DNA of 64,000 nucleotides from Stereum hirsutum FP-91666 SS1 (taxonomy: Eukaryota; Basidiomycota; Agaricomycetes; Russulales; Stereaceae): NCBI RefSeq assembly GCF_000264905.1, contig NW_006763131.1, positions 1,227,253 through 1,291,252 of the forward strand. Direction: 5' to 3'. The translations under genes were made by a program, and so were the position numbers. The number at the start of each line of letters is the position of its first letter. Position 1 is the first letter of the stretch. The notes beneath the pieces were generated by a model. That model saw nothing but the letters and a program-made list of their open reading frames with translations, had not been told where the DNA came from and did no database searches. Shown piece by piece: positions 24,201-37,153 of the stretch.

Positions 24201-26040
24201 AACATGGTCAATGGTGATATGCTTAGTCAAACTCACACATCGCAACGAAACGAATGTTCTTACCATCGTACAAGGCGTCGGCGGCGGCTCCCCTCCGCTT
24301 AAGGACCTCCAACTGCCACCATCGTACTTCTTGTAACTCCGCGCCCGTCTAATGGAAGGATGGAGACGAATGAGGTGAGTCGAGGTGCAGGAGATGTCTA
24401 TTCTTACATCGCTGCTGACGCCATCGACGACTGCGAGTAGTTCCTTCAGCGACGTTTCGGCGCGAAGGAGGTTTTCGGGATCATGAGACGATGACAAGAC
24501 ATATGCGCGGGCTATGCGATGTGATGGTCAGCAAGAAGTTCTGTTCCACGAATCACGGAGGCAATATAACATACATAGATTTCTTAAGATGGCTCTCTAT
24601 GGAGCACCGTGTTTCAGTAACCAGTTACGGACTCGGAGCACTGAACCCTTACCTTGACTTCTGCTGAGCCAGGTGTTTCCATGTCTTCCAGAGGTTCGGC
24701 CACAGTGAAAGCCTTTTGGAGCCATTCCACAGCCTGAAGAGAGAATGCTTTTCCGGGCTCCAAGCCTTCCTCGCGGTGACCGTCGCTCGACAACAATGAT
24801 CTTCCTATCTCCAACAGCTTCGACGCGACGGACATGCGCTAGAGCGAATCTAGTCAACTTTCTGGCTCCGAAATGGTGGGACATACAATGTACTTACGTC
24901 GCGCACGGGTATCAGGGCGAGCCGCTCACTATCGTTCTCTAGATCATCATATGATGAGTGCGGCACATTTGGAGGAAACGACGTGTCGACCCCACCAGTG
25001 ATGTACTGAAGCATATATCGTGCGAGACTGTCGTTGCCCTCTTTCCATGCCTGGCCGGAATTTCGCAGCGTCAATGATACGTAGCCAGCCTGATGAAAAG
25101 CCCGTGCCATACGCACAGCTTCCATCCTGCTGCAATAGTAAACCACAGTCGCAAGCGCTTTCGGCCGTTGATATAAATCTTGTGGATCACTGGCGTGCCG
25201 TAGTTGTTCTTCATACTGTCATATCTGATGATTGGTACAGGCACTATTTCGCGCAGTTGAAGGATGCACGAACCTTGGCAGCAGAGCCTAGTACACTGGC
25301 AGCTACTTCAAATTTGCCCATATCTGACCGTCACAGGATTTCCATCAGGATGCCAGGCGCACGAAGAACGTGTGCGTGTATACGACCGAGAGCGAGGTAC
25401 TCACCTGCCTGAAAGGCGCCTGTCTTGCTGGCTAACTGCAACATGTGAATCAAGCCTAGCCCAGAGTTATTAGCCATCTCCGAAAGTCTTAGAACAATGC
25501 GCTCACCATCAATATCAGGCTTAGAGGGCATTCCGGCCTGCAGGAGACGAAAGCCACATAATCTGACTGGCATGCATTTCGGTGGATAAGCTTTCGAGTT
25601 TGACCGACCAATGGGGAACAGACTCACGAGCAGCACAGATGGAATTCGATCTGCCACCAGCGCCAGATTTGACGGTGCCAGAGGCGTTCCAAAGCTCCGT
25701 ACCTCACACACGCGTAAGGACCGACGTCTATTAGGGCGAGTGGAATAGCACACCTTCTCGATCGAGCGCGTCTGTGAACTGCGCCAATTCCTTACTTCGT
25801 GGGCGTTCGAGAAGGAATTTCTCGCATAGAACCGCAATATCATCGAGTGGGGCAAGCAGAGTCTCGTCTGCGTCTGAGATACGTTTGTTAAGGTTTGGCT
25901 TGATGCTGACGAGAATATCTGGAATCGCTATCAGTCAGTCGATTATTACATATGTTGTAATGGACAAACTCACCCTGTATAGCGTGATACGTTCCCTGGA
26001 AGTCAGGAATATCCTGTGTTCTCCGTTTCTTCGCGGACAT
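21256..26040 (-). CDS. SPO22/ZIP4-like meiosis protein (TPR superhelix)
   Basis: The SPO22/ZIP4/TEX11 family forms TPR scaffolds that promote meiotic crossovers and synapsis on chromosome axes. Many short exons run from MSAKKRRTQDIPDFQGTYHA (start 26040) to the stop at 21256. Family landmarks in order: LAQFTDALDREG followed, after an intron, by ELWNAS (about 25790-25680); SRMEAVRMARAFHQAGYVSL (about 25130); AVEWLQKAFTVAE (about 24740); GKCYRKAALCYIQQQEY, a TPR unit (about 23540); ISWLWRSAYNCAVQGCSEW (about 22810-22750), which is very characteristic; then YPMDERYWLLTTAYNNG (about 21600). The last two exons read DDAKRWFEASTVICRF and ISETYAQLLNRYSS. No frameshift was noticed. Exact splice sites in 22-25 kb were not all resolved. 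It is expected to be meiosis-specific, but no regulatory site was identified. Confidence 0.85.
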
Positions 26041-26191
26041 GGCGGTGAGAGCTCGACGTTCGCCGCGCTGCGTAACTTGAATGTGGCAAAGAAAGTGGCG
26101 AAGCTTTGTCACGCTAGGGCCTGGTGACACTTCGTGACTGGACGCGTCAACCGTCACGCTTCCCCTTGCTCGCTTCACTCGCTCGTCTCCC
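26041..26191. promoter_or_regulatory. Short divergent promoter, ZIP4-like / small membrane protein
   Basis: Only 151 bp separate the ATG of the ZIP4-like gene (minus) from the ATG of the small membrane protein gene (plus). Both transcription starts must lie here or inside the neighbouring leader, so the promoter is inferred to be bidirectional. No TATA box is obvious. Confidence 0.5.
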
Positions 26192-26688
26192 ATGTCTTCT
26201 TTTCGACTACAACCAGGTTCGATACCTGGCCCAGCAAACGACTTGCCTCCAGATGTCGTTGCAAATGTGAAAAGAGTAGGACATCTCCTATATCGTGATA
26301 CGAGTCGTCGTTGACATGTACCAGGATGCTCGTATCAATGGAGCGTTCGCGGGTCTCACATCCGGTCTACTGGGTTGTTCGTACTCACAGGTTTTCTATA
26401 TCACCGTCTCTCTGACCAAATACATTCGCAGCCAATATAGCGTCTCGTCTTTGGAAACTGAGTAGGAATAGCAGCATTTTCGCTGGCGTCCGTAAGTTCG
26501 CCCAGCTTGTCGATGCCTCGATCTGGTTGGAGCGCTCACAAAACACCCTGTCGTCCTCGCCTGCAGTCACTGCGGCCCTCTCCGGTTACTATTTCTCCGA
26601 GGGATTCATGGCCGCCAACCTTTCCCGGGCTCGTGCGGAAGTTTCTGCCCAAAAGAAGCAGACCGAATTCGTGGACTCGCCGAGCTGA
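26192..26688 (+). CDS. Small two-helix membrane protein, 4 exons, about 101 aa
   Basis: Four short exons (26192-26266, 26325-26373, 26432-26491, 26567-26688) join in frame with GT-AG introns of 58, 58 and 75 nt. The spliced product starts MSSFRLQPGSIPG, then has two likely membrane segments rich in small residues: NGAFAGLTSGLLANIASRLW, and IFAGVLTAALSGYYFSEGF. It ends MAANLSRARAEVSAQKKQ plus an acidic tail. The Gly-Leu-Thr-Ser-Gly and Gly-Tyr-Tyr-Phe motifs resemble a small uncharacterised membrane protein type I have seen in other basidiomycetes, possibly mitochondrial or ER, but I cannot name a family. No single open frame covers it, so it is easy to miss. It is head-to-head with the ZIP4-like gene. 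Confidence 0.7.
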
Positions 26689-29600
26689 GGTTCTCCTTTT
26701 TCGATGCCGCCGTCCTCGGATCCACAGTTGTGAGTGGATTTGACAGCAATACGCTGATTGTTGTCATGTACGTACGGTCTACACTATGCCTTGATCCGAC
26801 ACAAGATGGCCTTGATCAGTGCTGGCAAGGTGTCCTGGGGCGGCTCGCCACACCGTAAAGGTTCCATATCTGACATCCATCTTCTTTGGTAATCTATGTT
26901 TCCATAGATGTCGGACTCTGAAATCCACTTCCAGCGCCAAAGCTGCATGTTCTTCCGTTGCCTCAGCGTCCTTCGACCCTGCCTTCCCCATCTGATTCAA
27001 GACTGGTCGCTGACACTGGAGTCGCTCAATACCCGGCTTCAGGGATTTCATATATCTGCTCTTCTGTCTGCGCGATCTCGGTTCTGTCACCACTTCGCAC
27101 TTGACCGGAAAGCTTCATACGAGGGTTTCCAAGTATCGTGTGCTCGATTTCGTGACGTGAACTCTGAACCTTCTCGGGCTGACGACATTAGTTTTCAGGT
27201 CCCTTCGCTTCCCCTGCCCTCAGCCGCGCTATCATTATTGACCCGGTGTTGAATGGTGTGCGACTCGGAAAGAATGTCCTGACCTGGCCTGGAATCTATA
27301 TGGGCTAGTTCTGCAACCGTCACCTACCGCTCTTAATGCCGCTCGCAAGCGCATGTCTGTTTAGCGATGCCGTCTCCATCTCCAGACACGGTCTTTTCCC
27401 CATATGGATCGTGCGGCCGATACCCACTCCTCGATGTTCTTTGCGAACAGTGCCCCTGTTTGTTGTGCTTGCTGCGTCAACCGATCTGTTCTACCGCGGA
27501 ACGAATTCCTCCTTTTATTCACTCAAGCCTGTGCACGTTTCTTGGATTCACTTACGGAAGAAACTGTAATAGCCTCTGCGAGTGCCGGACAGTTCATTGA
27601 TGTCCATTCTAAGCGACACAATACACGATGCCTCGGGGTCATCAATGTGTATCTTTGCAGAACACCCAGGTACCCAGAATTACAGCCATTGAGTCTGGAC
27701 AGACTCGGAGAGGGACATATGTCTGAGTTCCATCTGACAGCCCTTCTCGCTCTTACTTGCGAAAAAGAACTTGCGAACAACATGGACGGCACAAGCTCCA
27801 GTCTTCGCTTGGGAACATCTCGCTGACAATCGCGCATTTGCAGGCTCGGCGTATTCAGACCGTGGCCTGTCTGCTTGAAAGTTCACCTGGTTGCATGAAC
27901 GTATCTTGGCCAACATCTGCACCATCAAACATCCGACGCGTCGCAACAAAGACATGGATGAAATGCGGCGAGAGGGTCAACGACGCACGCATGAAGGAAC
28001 ACGATCACATACGACAAATACGGTACTTGTGCTCTAGCGCGCTAACATGACGCCGGCTGAGGATCTATCTTAGGAGGAACTAACGCGGGGTTTGTTTTTC
28101 TCGACGTTTGTTTTTCAAAGTCGGTCTGTTTCAGTCTATACACAGGAGGCCCTTCTGTTTCTGGGCCTGTTCACGCGCTCACAAATTGCGTCGACGTGGT
28201 TTCGACCGTACTCCACAATTAGTAGTAGCTCTTAACTTTAGGCTGATCTGGATTGGCTCACCCTCACTTTTTCTTGCTGTCTTCTGTCAAACTACTCACG
28301 ACGCCCTTCCGGCTGCGGGGCCGGCCCATATCCGTGGAGGAAGATTTGACTGCATCGCTTCCTACATCCAGGTCCGTGCACCAGTGCTTCGCCTGGGCAT
28401 GCACATGTTCCAATTTCTGATATCCTTTTCCCCTCGCGGCTTGTCCAGATCGATGCCGGCTCCTCTCCTTCCTATGTCGATCTACTTGGGACCAGCCCTC
28501 ACGCCACTGCGCTTTTCTGACGTTGTCAAACCCGTCACAGCATCTCAATCAAGATATCTCCTATTCGAAAGGGCGGTGCCAAAGGAACGCAGGCCAAATG
28601 AACATGAGGCTGTAGCTAACGTTCCACCCATACTTATCGTGCAGGCCATCATCCAGAATCGGGGCGTTCGGTCATGCTTCTACGGCTTACAGTTCCACTT
28701 GAAGGCAAGACATCCCTGAGTGCAACCTGCGCCACACTTGGTAAGGGTGCGCCTCAAAAGACACGGGTCTAAACACGAGACAGTTAGGACGTTGCGGATT
28801 CTCCGCAAGTGACACCGAGCTGACAACGGATGGTGTAGGGCAAATAATGGTAACGGTCGTCCCCTTACAATGCTTGACAGGTTTGGGCCGGGTGTCACGT
28901 ATGCGCCCCTTCGTGCACTGAGGTACGTTTCATTTCATTTTCATTGGCCTGCTCCAAGTTAGCGCAAAAGCATGACCAAAACGATGTGAAGTTAGTTGCT
29001 CACCTGGGAGGTCGATCAGGTCCGGGACGACATTTTCTAACTTTGGAACCACTTCGCCGCCCAAAGTACAGCAGCTTGGCTCGGCCTCGGGAGAACAGAA
29101 ACAAAGTTAAACCTTTTGGGAAGGGCGCCCGCCACCGTGACTACGCCACGGTATGTCCTTCCGTTCTGAGATCTGATTTCGCGCCACATACTGCAGCCCG
29201 AGCTCGAATCTTTTCTTGATTTATATAACATGATGATGATCTCTGTCTTGGAATGATCTCTCGAATCCCGAGCCGGTCATGTAACTTTTAGTGCGACTGT
29301 TCTCGATTTGATGAGACAGTTCTCCGAGCCCGTCATTTGAAGCTTGACGAACTGTGCGCGCAGATCCCACCCTTGTTCCACTCTTCCCGGTCTTTCGTCC
29401 CTTCATTTATTCTGGATCATTGGATGCGGTTGTCACGGCCATCTATCTCATGATCCCGAGCGGGCTGTCCATACATCCTGCAGTCATGCACCCATGATAC
29501 CTAGTGGGATTGCTCGCATTCTTGAACGAACAATCTGTAAGAACGCCGATGTCGATGAGTCGATGATTCGGACGACCCGTGATCTACTTGCGACTCATCC

Positions 29601-32242
29601 CTCCGTACCCGGCGTTCGAGCAATTTTCTGTTCCACTACTTTCCACAACCAAGTTGGAGCTTTTGATAACACGATGACGTGCCCGGGTCGAACATCCTAG
29701 CATCCTCCGAACTGAGTCGGATCCCAACCTTACTCCACTCCAACTTTATTCACGGGCCACGGGGCTCATCCCGGGAGATTAACTAACTTGTTCAAATCTC
29801 TCATCCATGCTTGCGCCCGTATCCGTACTAGCACCCGTACCCGCGCTTCTCCACTCGTTGCAGGGACGCAAACTTAGACGGATTGCACGGATGAACGGAC
29901 GAACGGATGGATGGAAAGATGGATGTGCAGTGCCGTTCCGACCGAGCAGCCTCTGGTTCTTTCTCATGTTGATGCTGCGCTGCGCCACAGGTGGGAGTGC
30001 TAGTACATACCTACTACTAGTGCATGAGCCACCCGTGGGTCATGAACCTATGGTTATCAGATATGAAGGGACGCACGAACGCCGAGCCGAATACAACTAC
30101 ACTGCCCTGCCTTACAATCCCTATACAGTCGAGTGGGGTTGTTCAGTTGAAGTGAGCGTGTCGCCGTATGATGTACATAGGGAGCAACTCGGGCCCAGGA
30201 GAACTCTATCCTGGTTCCTCAATCGAGAACGACATATGAAGTCGATTGCGAAGCGACAGGAAGCGGCCCAATTCCACGACATTCCAAGTCCGACATGCCC
30301 CCATGTTCTTTGTCGTCGTCCTATCCACGAACAGCCGTAAGTGTAACTCACAGCACGGTATCCCGGACGAATGGAAGCCTCGCCAGGAGCCTCAGAGCTT
30401 GGAGAACTCCCGTCCGTCCGTTCCTACTTTCCGATACGTAGCCCGAGACGACACGGCCTTCGAACTTACTGACGCCTAACGCCCAATTGGTTTGCTGTTC
30501 CTGTCCAGATCCTTTGAGCCACTTCGTTCTCGTGCTCGTTCTCACATACGAACCTCCGTCTCGAAACAGAGTGGCGCAGGGAACATCGGGTCGGTGTCGT
30601 ACACTTCTGCGTATGTATGGCCCATTCCCTCGCCTCGCCCTTCAATCGGAGCTTCATCGTATATCAATGCAATGATCCACGATAATCACGAAATTAAACC
30701 CTTGTGCTGGTACTTTTGGCAGTCACACTCACGCCACAGCTGTATCTGTATTGCTTGCGGTTCACTCTTCTGTTCTGCTCTGTTCTGTTCTTGAGCCTTG
30801 ACGGTCACGTTCCTCCATTCGATCCAGCGTGTCTGAGTTCAGTGATGGTATTCATGCTCGCCTGGAGTAGCCGCTAATAGAACAATCTACGTTAACGTTA
30901 GCAACGTTCTTCCTCCTCCAAATACAGTCATCCCCGCAATAACCCAAGGCAAACCACCGGCACACTCCAAGACCCTAAGCCTCCTTCCCTTCTCGTTCTC
31001 GACACCAAGTCTAATGAAACTCCGATTCTGTGCTTACGCATGTACATGTTCCGTGGCTACCTATGTATCATCATCGTTTCCCAACAAACCGATCCCAATC
31101 CCAATCATAACTTGAACGCAATGACGCACGCCTTCCCTCGCTCCGGATCCCACTCAATCCAGGTCATCCCAGACTAGTAGACCAGACCAAATATCAATCC
31201 TTCGAAACAATCATCTCAATCAAGAACTACTACGCATACCGGTCCCATCCCAACAGCTAGCTTATTAAGTAGTGGGCAAAAACCAAACTCGCACTCGCAA
31301 CTAAGCAACCTCGAACATGAACGTTGAACGCGCAGCCGGGCGGGAGAACCCCTGCTCTGTTCTATTATGTTTCTATGTTCTCTTACAACGGATTCTCAAT
31401 GGCTCCATCAACCCATGGCTACGGGCTTACCCGCGACGGTTGGTTGGTGTGGCGTGAGGAGGAAGGGTGATCGTGTGGCTCAACATCGAACATCGACCAT
31501 CGAAACAACCGTGTTATGGTGCGAAAACCAGATCAAACATCACAAAAAATGGCATGCGCGTTATGTTATGTTATGTATGTTACGACCCATGGTACAATAC
31601 TTCTTTTCATTTGTTGTTGTGTTGTGTAGCGTACGTCTGATTATCATCATCGACTTATAGTAACATGGTAACTAACGGTAAGTATCTTCGCGTACCGGGG
31701 GTGTGATTGTGATTGTCTGATCCGACTTGAAAAAAAGTGACGGTAGGGTAGGGTAAGAGGCGAGAGAGAGAGAGAACGGGTGGGCGGAAAGCGGGGATAT
31801 TCATGTGTGTGCTGTGATGGGATGGGAACGTGTGACGGAGGATTCGGATGGGGTGGTCGATGAATGTATGCGTGCGTGTAGAGGAGCCTGAAACCGATCG
31901 ACCAAAATAAAAAGACTGATACAGCGAGAACGATTTAGATTCTCTATAAGTGATTGGATTGAACATGCAAAAAAAAAACTGGTGGAAGGGCGAGATTGAT
32001 TATGATTCAGAGTCCAAATGCAGAAAAAGAAACGTGATGGGAAGAGAGGAGGGAGAAGTGATTGATGATGCACGAGGGAAAGCCGAGAGATGCAGATGAG
32101 AAGGGATTAGCGAGGACCAAATTGGAGGAACATGCAATCATAGCTAGCGTAAGGCGGTCGCCCGAAAGGAGAAGGATTCGCACTAGTAACAGAAAAATGC
32201 AAGGAAACCCGGTACGTATGATACAGAAGAGGAAAGATTCAA
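26689..32242. other. Gene-poor 5.5-kb stretch
   Basis: No gene is supported. Plus-strand frames of 203 codons (28108-28719) and 177 codons (29807-30340) exist, but they have no recognisable domain, no splice partners, and amino acid patterns unlike the neighbouring real genes. The stretch 30.8-32.2 kb has many short homopolymers and AC/GT-rich runs typical of fungal intergenic or UTR DNA. No transposase or reverse transcriptase was recognised. Confidence 0.4.
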
Positions 32243-34269
32243 TCATAGACGACGTCCGTGGTGCCACAAGTCGTTAGGCGAAGGCTGTTGCTGTCCCGGT
32301 GCCGGGTAAAAATGAAAGCCTGGCGGACCGGCGTTTGCGAACGGAGCAGACGGGACATTGTGGTCCACAGGATGTCCTTGGGGCTGTTCAGCGACGGTCG
32401 CGGACGGATATGATTGCGGCGGCAGACGCGCAGAGTCGTACGAGTGGTAGACGCTGGGTGACCAAGCCGACTGCTGGGGGCGAACGGGAGGCAGCGTCAT
32501 ACGGACATCATGCGGGCTTGTGGTTGCGGAGTGAACGTATGCTGGCTGCACAGGGGGAAACGCGTAGTTCGTCGGGGCCGTGGGGGCACTAGGCTGGTGG
32601 TACCGCAGGCGAGCCTTCCGAGACTCGGCCAAAGGAGAACATGCAAGTGAATAGAAGTAGAGGTTCTAAAGGAGATGGTCAGCTCGTTGCTGAGACACAG
32701 CTGTGAGGTAAGACGTACCTGGGGAGTTGGATTCGGTTTTGTTGGGTCCATCCGATAAGCAGCCACTAGTGTATGTGGCGACACATGCCTATGGTGATCA
32801 GATGGCATCCCATTCTCGTGTCCTGCAGGCGAAGATGCTAGGGAGAGCTTGGAGAATTGGAGCGACTCGAGCGGAGATGGTGTGTGCACGGCGCCACCGA
32901 CGATAGTCTCCGGAATCTGGAGCGAAAGACCCATTGACTTCTTGTGAGGCCTGACATCGTCGAACGTAGTGGAGGTAGGCGAGAACGCGTCTACGGCCGT
33001 GCGTTTGCCGTGGCGTGTGGGCGAGTCGGAGTCCATGGAAGGGCAGGCGGAGTAGTCATAGTCGACGGCAGGTTGCTGAGGCCATCGCGGTCGACGCGAC
33101 GGAGAAGACGAACGAGCGCGGGAGGATACTGCCTTGGACCGGGTAGAGGTGGGGAGAGTGAGGTCGTGCTTCGAACCATACGCCCTGCCGAGTCCTTGCC
33201 GTGACCGCCTCCAGTAACGACTATCCCTCTCCTTCGCCATCACCAAACCCTTCAACAAGTTCAACCACGAATCGCACCTCTGCTTATCCACATACAACCC
33301 GAAGTCGATCCCCGCCAAAAACTCCCGCTCCATCTTGTTGATCTCCGTGAGCTCGATACCAGAGACCTCGGACCACGTCTTGTTCGTGTAGGTGTTACTG
33401 AAGCACGTGCGAGTATGTGTAAGAGAAAAAGAACAAGCCATTGAAGAGGCGGAAGAAACTCACTCGTCAACGAACTTGTTGGCCATCATGAGACCCGCCA
33501 CCGCAACACGGAACTCGCTACCGGCGTGCGGAACGGACGTGTTATTGCGCTCCTTGAGCCGGTAGATATAGTGCAGGGCCAATACGATGACCGACTGGCT
33601 GACCTGGGTCGTCTCGAGCAGTTTCTGCATGAAGTGAACGAAGACGGAGGAGACGGAGAACTGAAGGAGAGCCGTCTTGGAATTAGGATGTGGGATAAAG
33701 GGGGACGAAGGCGAGGTATTATGCGACGAAGAGGAGGTCGGGGGAGTAAACTTGGAGAACCAGAGATAGCAGATCATTTCACAGGTCTTTTCGGCGAGAA
33801 ATTGCGCAGACATGTGTGATTTTTCGTTGAACCATTCGGAGAAGTCCTCTGGCTTTGGCGAGGGAGAAGGCGAGGGAGACTGAGGGGTGATTGGCTCCTG
33901 GTACGCGTCGTACTGTGAGGGAGCGGGCAGCGGAGGGCTCGTGCGCGCCACAGAGTCTGTTAGGGGCGGGACTGGTTCAAAGTCAATATACGAGTGACGC
34001 GACGCGTTCTGAGGCTCGGACTCACGCGTGTACTCCGGTGCTGGCCTGTCGAAATTCGAGATGGGTGGGAGCACTGTGTGCTGATGGGTCTTTATTGGAC
34101 GCACTGCGGTGGAATCTGAGCGAGGGGGGGTCTGGATGTCGAGTCTTGGGTTACGCCAGGTGGCCCAGGACTGGGAAAAATGGAGGTTATTTGGCTGGAC
34201 ATTGTTGGGGACGATGGGGTAGAGATTGGGGTGGTGTTGTATGGCGGGGAGGTGGTAAGTTAGGGCCAT
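32243..34269 (-). CDS. PHO80/PCL-type cyclin (CLG1-like)
   Basis: Cyclin-like regulatory subunit of the kind that partners the Pho85/Cdk5-type kinase. Three exons (34269-33464, 33397-32719, 32665-32243) join in frame to about 635 aa. The N-terminal 150 residues are Pro/Ser-rich and disordered (FHSQ/SPSPSPKPEDF region). The cyclin box runs from about residue 165, with AQFLAEKTCEMICYLWF, VFVHFMQKLLETTQVSQSVI and LALHYIYRLKERN, then FRVAVAGLMMANKFVDD joined across intron 1 to NTYTNKTWSEVSGI, and ends MEREFLAGIDFGLYVDKQ. The long C-terminal tail is Ser/Pro-rich and ends in a Pro/Gln/His-rich segment. NKF-DD-N-Y-NKTWSEVSGI is diagnostic of the PHO80/PCL group; the long tail and placement resemble CLG1. 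The start at 34269 is preferred because upstream frames do not splice in register. It is isolated, with large empty tracts on both sides. Confidence 0.9.
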
Positions 34270-37153
34270 GTCGTTGTTGGGGCGGGGTCGTAAAAGGCGG
34301 AAGGCGGGGCATGCTGTAGTCAATTAAATAAGGGCGAGTCCGACACTCTCGATGAGCGCAAAAAACAAAGCGGATAATACACACAGGAGCCGTCCCGCCA
34401 CCAACACTCCCTTGCCTTTTCGGGCCTTCCGTCGGCGCCGCACCGGTCGCCCCCCGAACCGCGCTCGAACCAGTCCAGTCTTCGCCAGGGGGATTTCCCT
34501 GGGGATTCCCCATAACCTTTCCCCCACCCACTTCTACTTTCGGTGCTGACTCAGCGCAGCTCTCCCACGCCGCCCAGTCCGTCGTCCACTCGTCGCCCAT
34601 ATCCTCGTGCTCGTTCTCAATTTTCCGTTTGTCAAACCGAGATCTTTCTCTGAGGGCCTCGTTACTACTGCCTCCATCCTCTCTCTTTCTGCCCTGCCGT
34701 GACTCACGACTGATATCCGGCCTGATCAGCGCTCCCCTTGTCCTCCTCTCCCCATCCCCAATCAGGCAATCCTCCTGCCCGTATTGGCTAACCTCCCTCC
34801 GCTTGCGCTGACCCCGGCCGCCTCCGCGACGCGGCAGACATGACGTTCTTCTTTCTCGGCTCCATGTTTTTCTCTGGACAGTGTCGCTCGGAATCTGTGC
34901 GGCTCAGATCCACCACAAACGTAGCTTACGACGGCCTGCGCTTCGTCCAATTCATCTGCGTTCCATGCTGAACATCGCACGGCCCTGTTGCCAGCCTGTC
35001 TCGCAAGCTGCGCCTATTCTGTTCTTCTGGGACCTGATCCCGGCTCTCGAGCGAACCTTCCACGGTCGGACAAAGACTACAACATGCCACGCGACATACT
35101 AAGCAATCAACCTTTCACTTCGCCGTCTTTGGTAAACATCCCACTACAACACAACTGAAGCCGTCTTACGACACATCAACACCGCGGACAAGGCTACAGT
35201 CCATTCCCTACACTTCTCAACTTACGGTACGTTGCTTTCCGAACCTGATCCTTTCTTACATCCACTCATCAACGATCATGTGGCGCACGACACCCTCTCT
35301 CGCAGACCATTCGCGGTCCTGCACGGCCTGAATACGAATGCATTGGAATGGAACTCTTCCAATTGTCTGACCTTCACTAAGCCGGGACATATACTCGTGC
35401 CCGTCCTGATCGTGAACTGTTCGTGTTCTGTCCGTCCCTTGTCCGATTTCGAACAGATTATGCATTGATCAACACAGATCCAAGACAGGTATTGTCTCTC
35501 TCGGGGCTGCCGCTGCTCCCATACATCACCCACCCCATCGAGCTCCAACAACGCATCGAACTTCTGCGCTCGGATAGGCCGGTCGACGATCCTCTGCGTC
35601 TCACTAGCTGACGGTATCACCATTCATACCACCTAGCGACTCGCGAGTCTAAATTTTTTATCGCTCGCCTCACGTCAACTCTCGGGATGTGCTCATTTCT
35701 GCTTGAAGCTCCTCTTCGTCATCTTTCACTTCACAACCGGAAGGATATCCTTCACCCGCCGCTCTGGAGTAATCTTCTTGCTGCGACGGATCCGTGTGGC
35801 ACCTGCTCTCTGTCATGCTCAGCTCGAGCGCATTTGATCTCGCTGACCCCTCTAAATCAACGCCGCGAAAGGGGCTGTGGCGTCTCGGTCTAAGTACTTT
35901 TTCCAAGGAACTGTACCTGTTCTTACCCTTGGTCCTGTTCATCGACCCTTTTCAGTCCGTTTCCTTCCGTATGTATTCTCCCCTCTTTCCTTTTCGAACC
36001 AAGTACTGTACCTTCTCGTTATGCATCGCACTCACCGCTCACCTCGCGCTCACAAGATCAAAAGCACTCATAGCTAATAGGGCACCCGGGGCTTTCGAAC
36101 CCGCGAACGAAACGGAAACGAGAACGAGAAACGAGAAACGAAAGCGGCCGCATCGTATATTTTCTCTTTAACTCTCTTTCTTTCGCTTCGAAGAGTCTGC
36201 TTCCGCTTCCTCGTCGGCGGTGCTGGGTCGACGCGCAAGGTTCGGATTCCGAATACAGTACATATGCTACACTATGCTACATCACATTACGAACCGTGTG
36301 GCACAGACCGCGTCCGAGTCCACGTCCAATTCTATTCACTCTCTCTTTCATTTTTTTTTATGGTTCAGGAAGACTCACGCCGACGCTCCCTCTTCCTTCC
36401 TTCCTAAGTTACCTTACGTAAGATCCGGAATCCGGATATCTCGCTTTAGGGTCTGAAGGAGCTTCTGGATCCATCATCGTCATCTCCTTTGCTGTACCCA
36501 ACGGTAGACAGACAGAGCTGCAGCTACATATGGGTACGATGACCATAACGAGTGCCTATTAGCCATACCGAACGCTTCCGTGCAGAAGGTCACTGTAGGT
36601 TCCAGTACAGCGTATGCGGTGTGTATGTATGGGGTATTCGAAGTAAGCTTCTACATACACCATACAACTGTAGCCTGTAAGCGCGGCCAACACAACTAGG
36701 GTCGTCAAACTTATTGTCAACACTTACAATGATGCGTCTGAGTCTGGAATACGAATCTACACATACACATGAAAGGACCACGCCCGAGGACAACGCCACG
36801 CCACGAAAAGCGAAAAGGGAAAAACGAACATGACACGAGAGGGTTACGCACGCCGAGGAGCCGGAAGCTGTTGACCGCCAATGGACGCCCCGGCGGTCGC
36901 CCGATTACAACTTGACCCGCTCAGCGCTCAATCTCAATATCAGTTCGGTTCGGTCCAACTGTCCCAAGCCAGATCTATCTGTGAATCACGATCATGATAC
37001 TATGAACACGCTCGGTTCGGTCCCTCCCTCCCTCCCGATACGAACCCCTCCGGCCTCCAAAATTAGGAGAGATCCGACGCTTGCCCCTGCATCCTCGTCT
37101 TGCCTGCCGGCTCACGATCCAACAAGGCACAACAATCGCAATCTCTCGCTCGG
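34270..37153. other. No supported gene; upstream region of the cyclin gene
   Basis: Long pyrimidine-rich plus-strand runs (purine-rich on the cyclin strand) and short frames only. A minus-strand frame at 34187-34600 lies directly upstream of the cyclin and ends at a plausible intron, but it does not join the cyclin frame, so it is more likely 5' leader. Nothing else is visible. Confidence 0.4.

Noticed and set aside
26210..26232. T-arm-like hairpin ccagg-ttcgata-cctgg resembling part of a tRNA
   Set aside because: No acceptor stem, D-arm or anticodon arm can be placed upstream, and the bases are inside exon 1 of the small membrane protein gene.
28108..28719. 203-codon plus-strand frame
   Set aside because: No domain, no splice partners and no family resemblance; treated as a chance frame in a gene-poor tract, though mentioned as worth checking.
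29807..30340. 177-codon plus-strand frame with a hydrophobic stretch
   Set aside because: The apparent repeat-like N-terminus reflects simple DNA (acgg/atgg repeats), and nothing else supports coding.
31945..31980. Poly-A run (about nine A) near 31970 considered as a retroposon tail
   Set aside because: No coding remnant or target-site duplication next to it; homopolymers are common in this tract.
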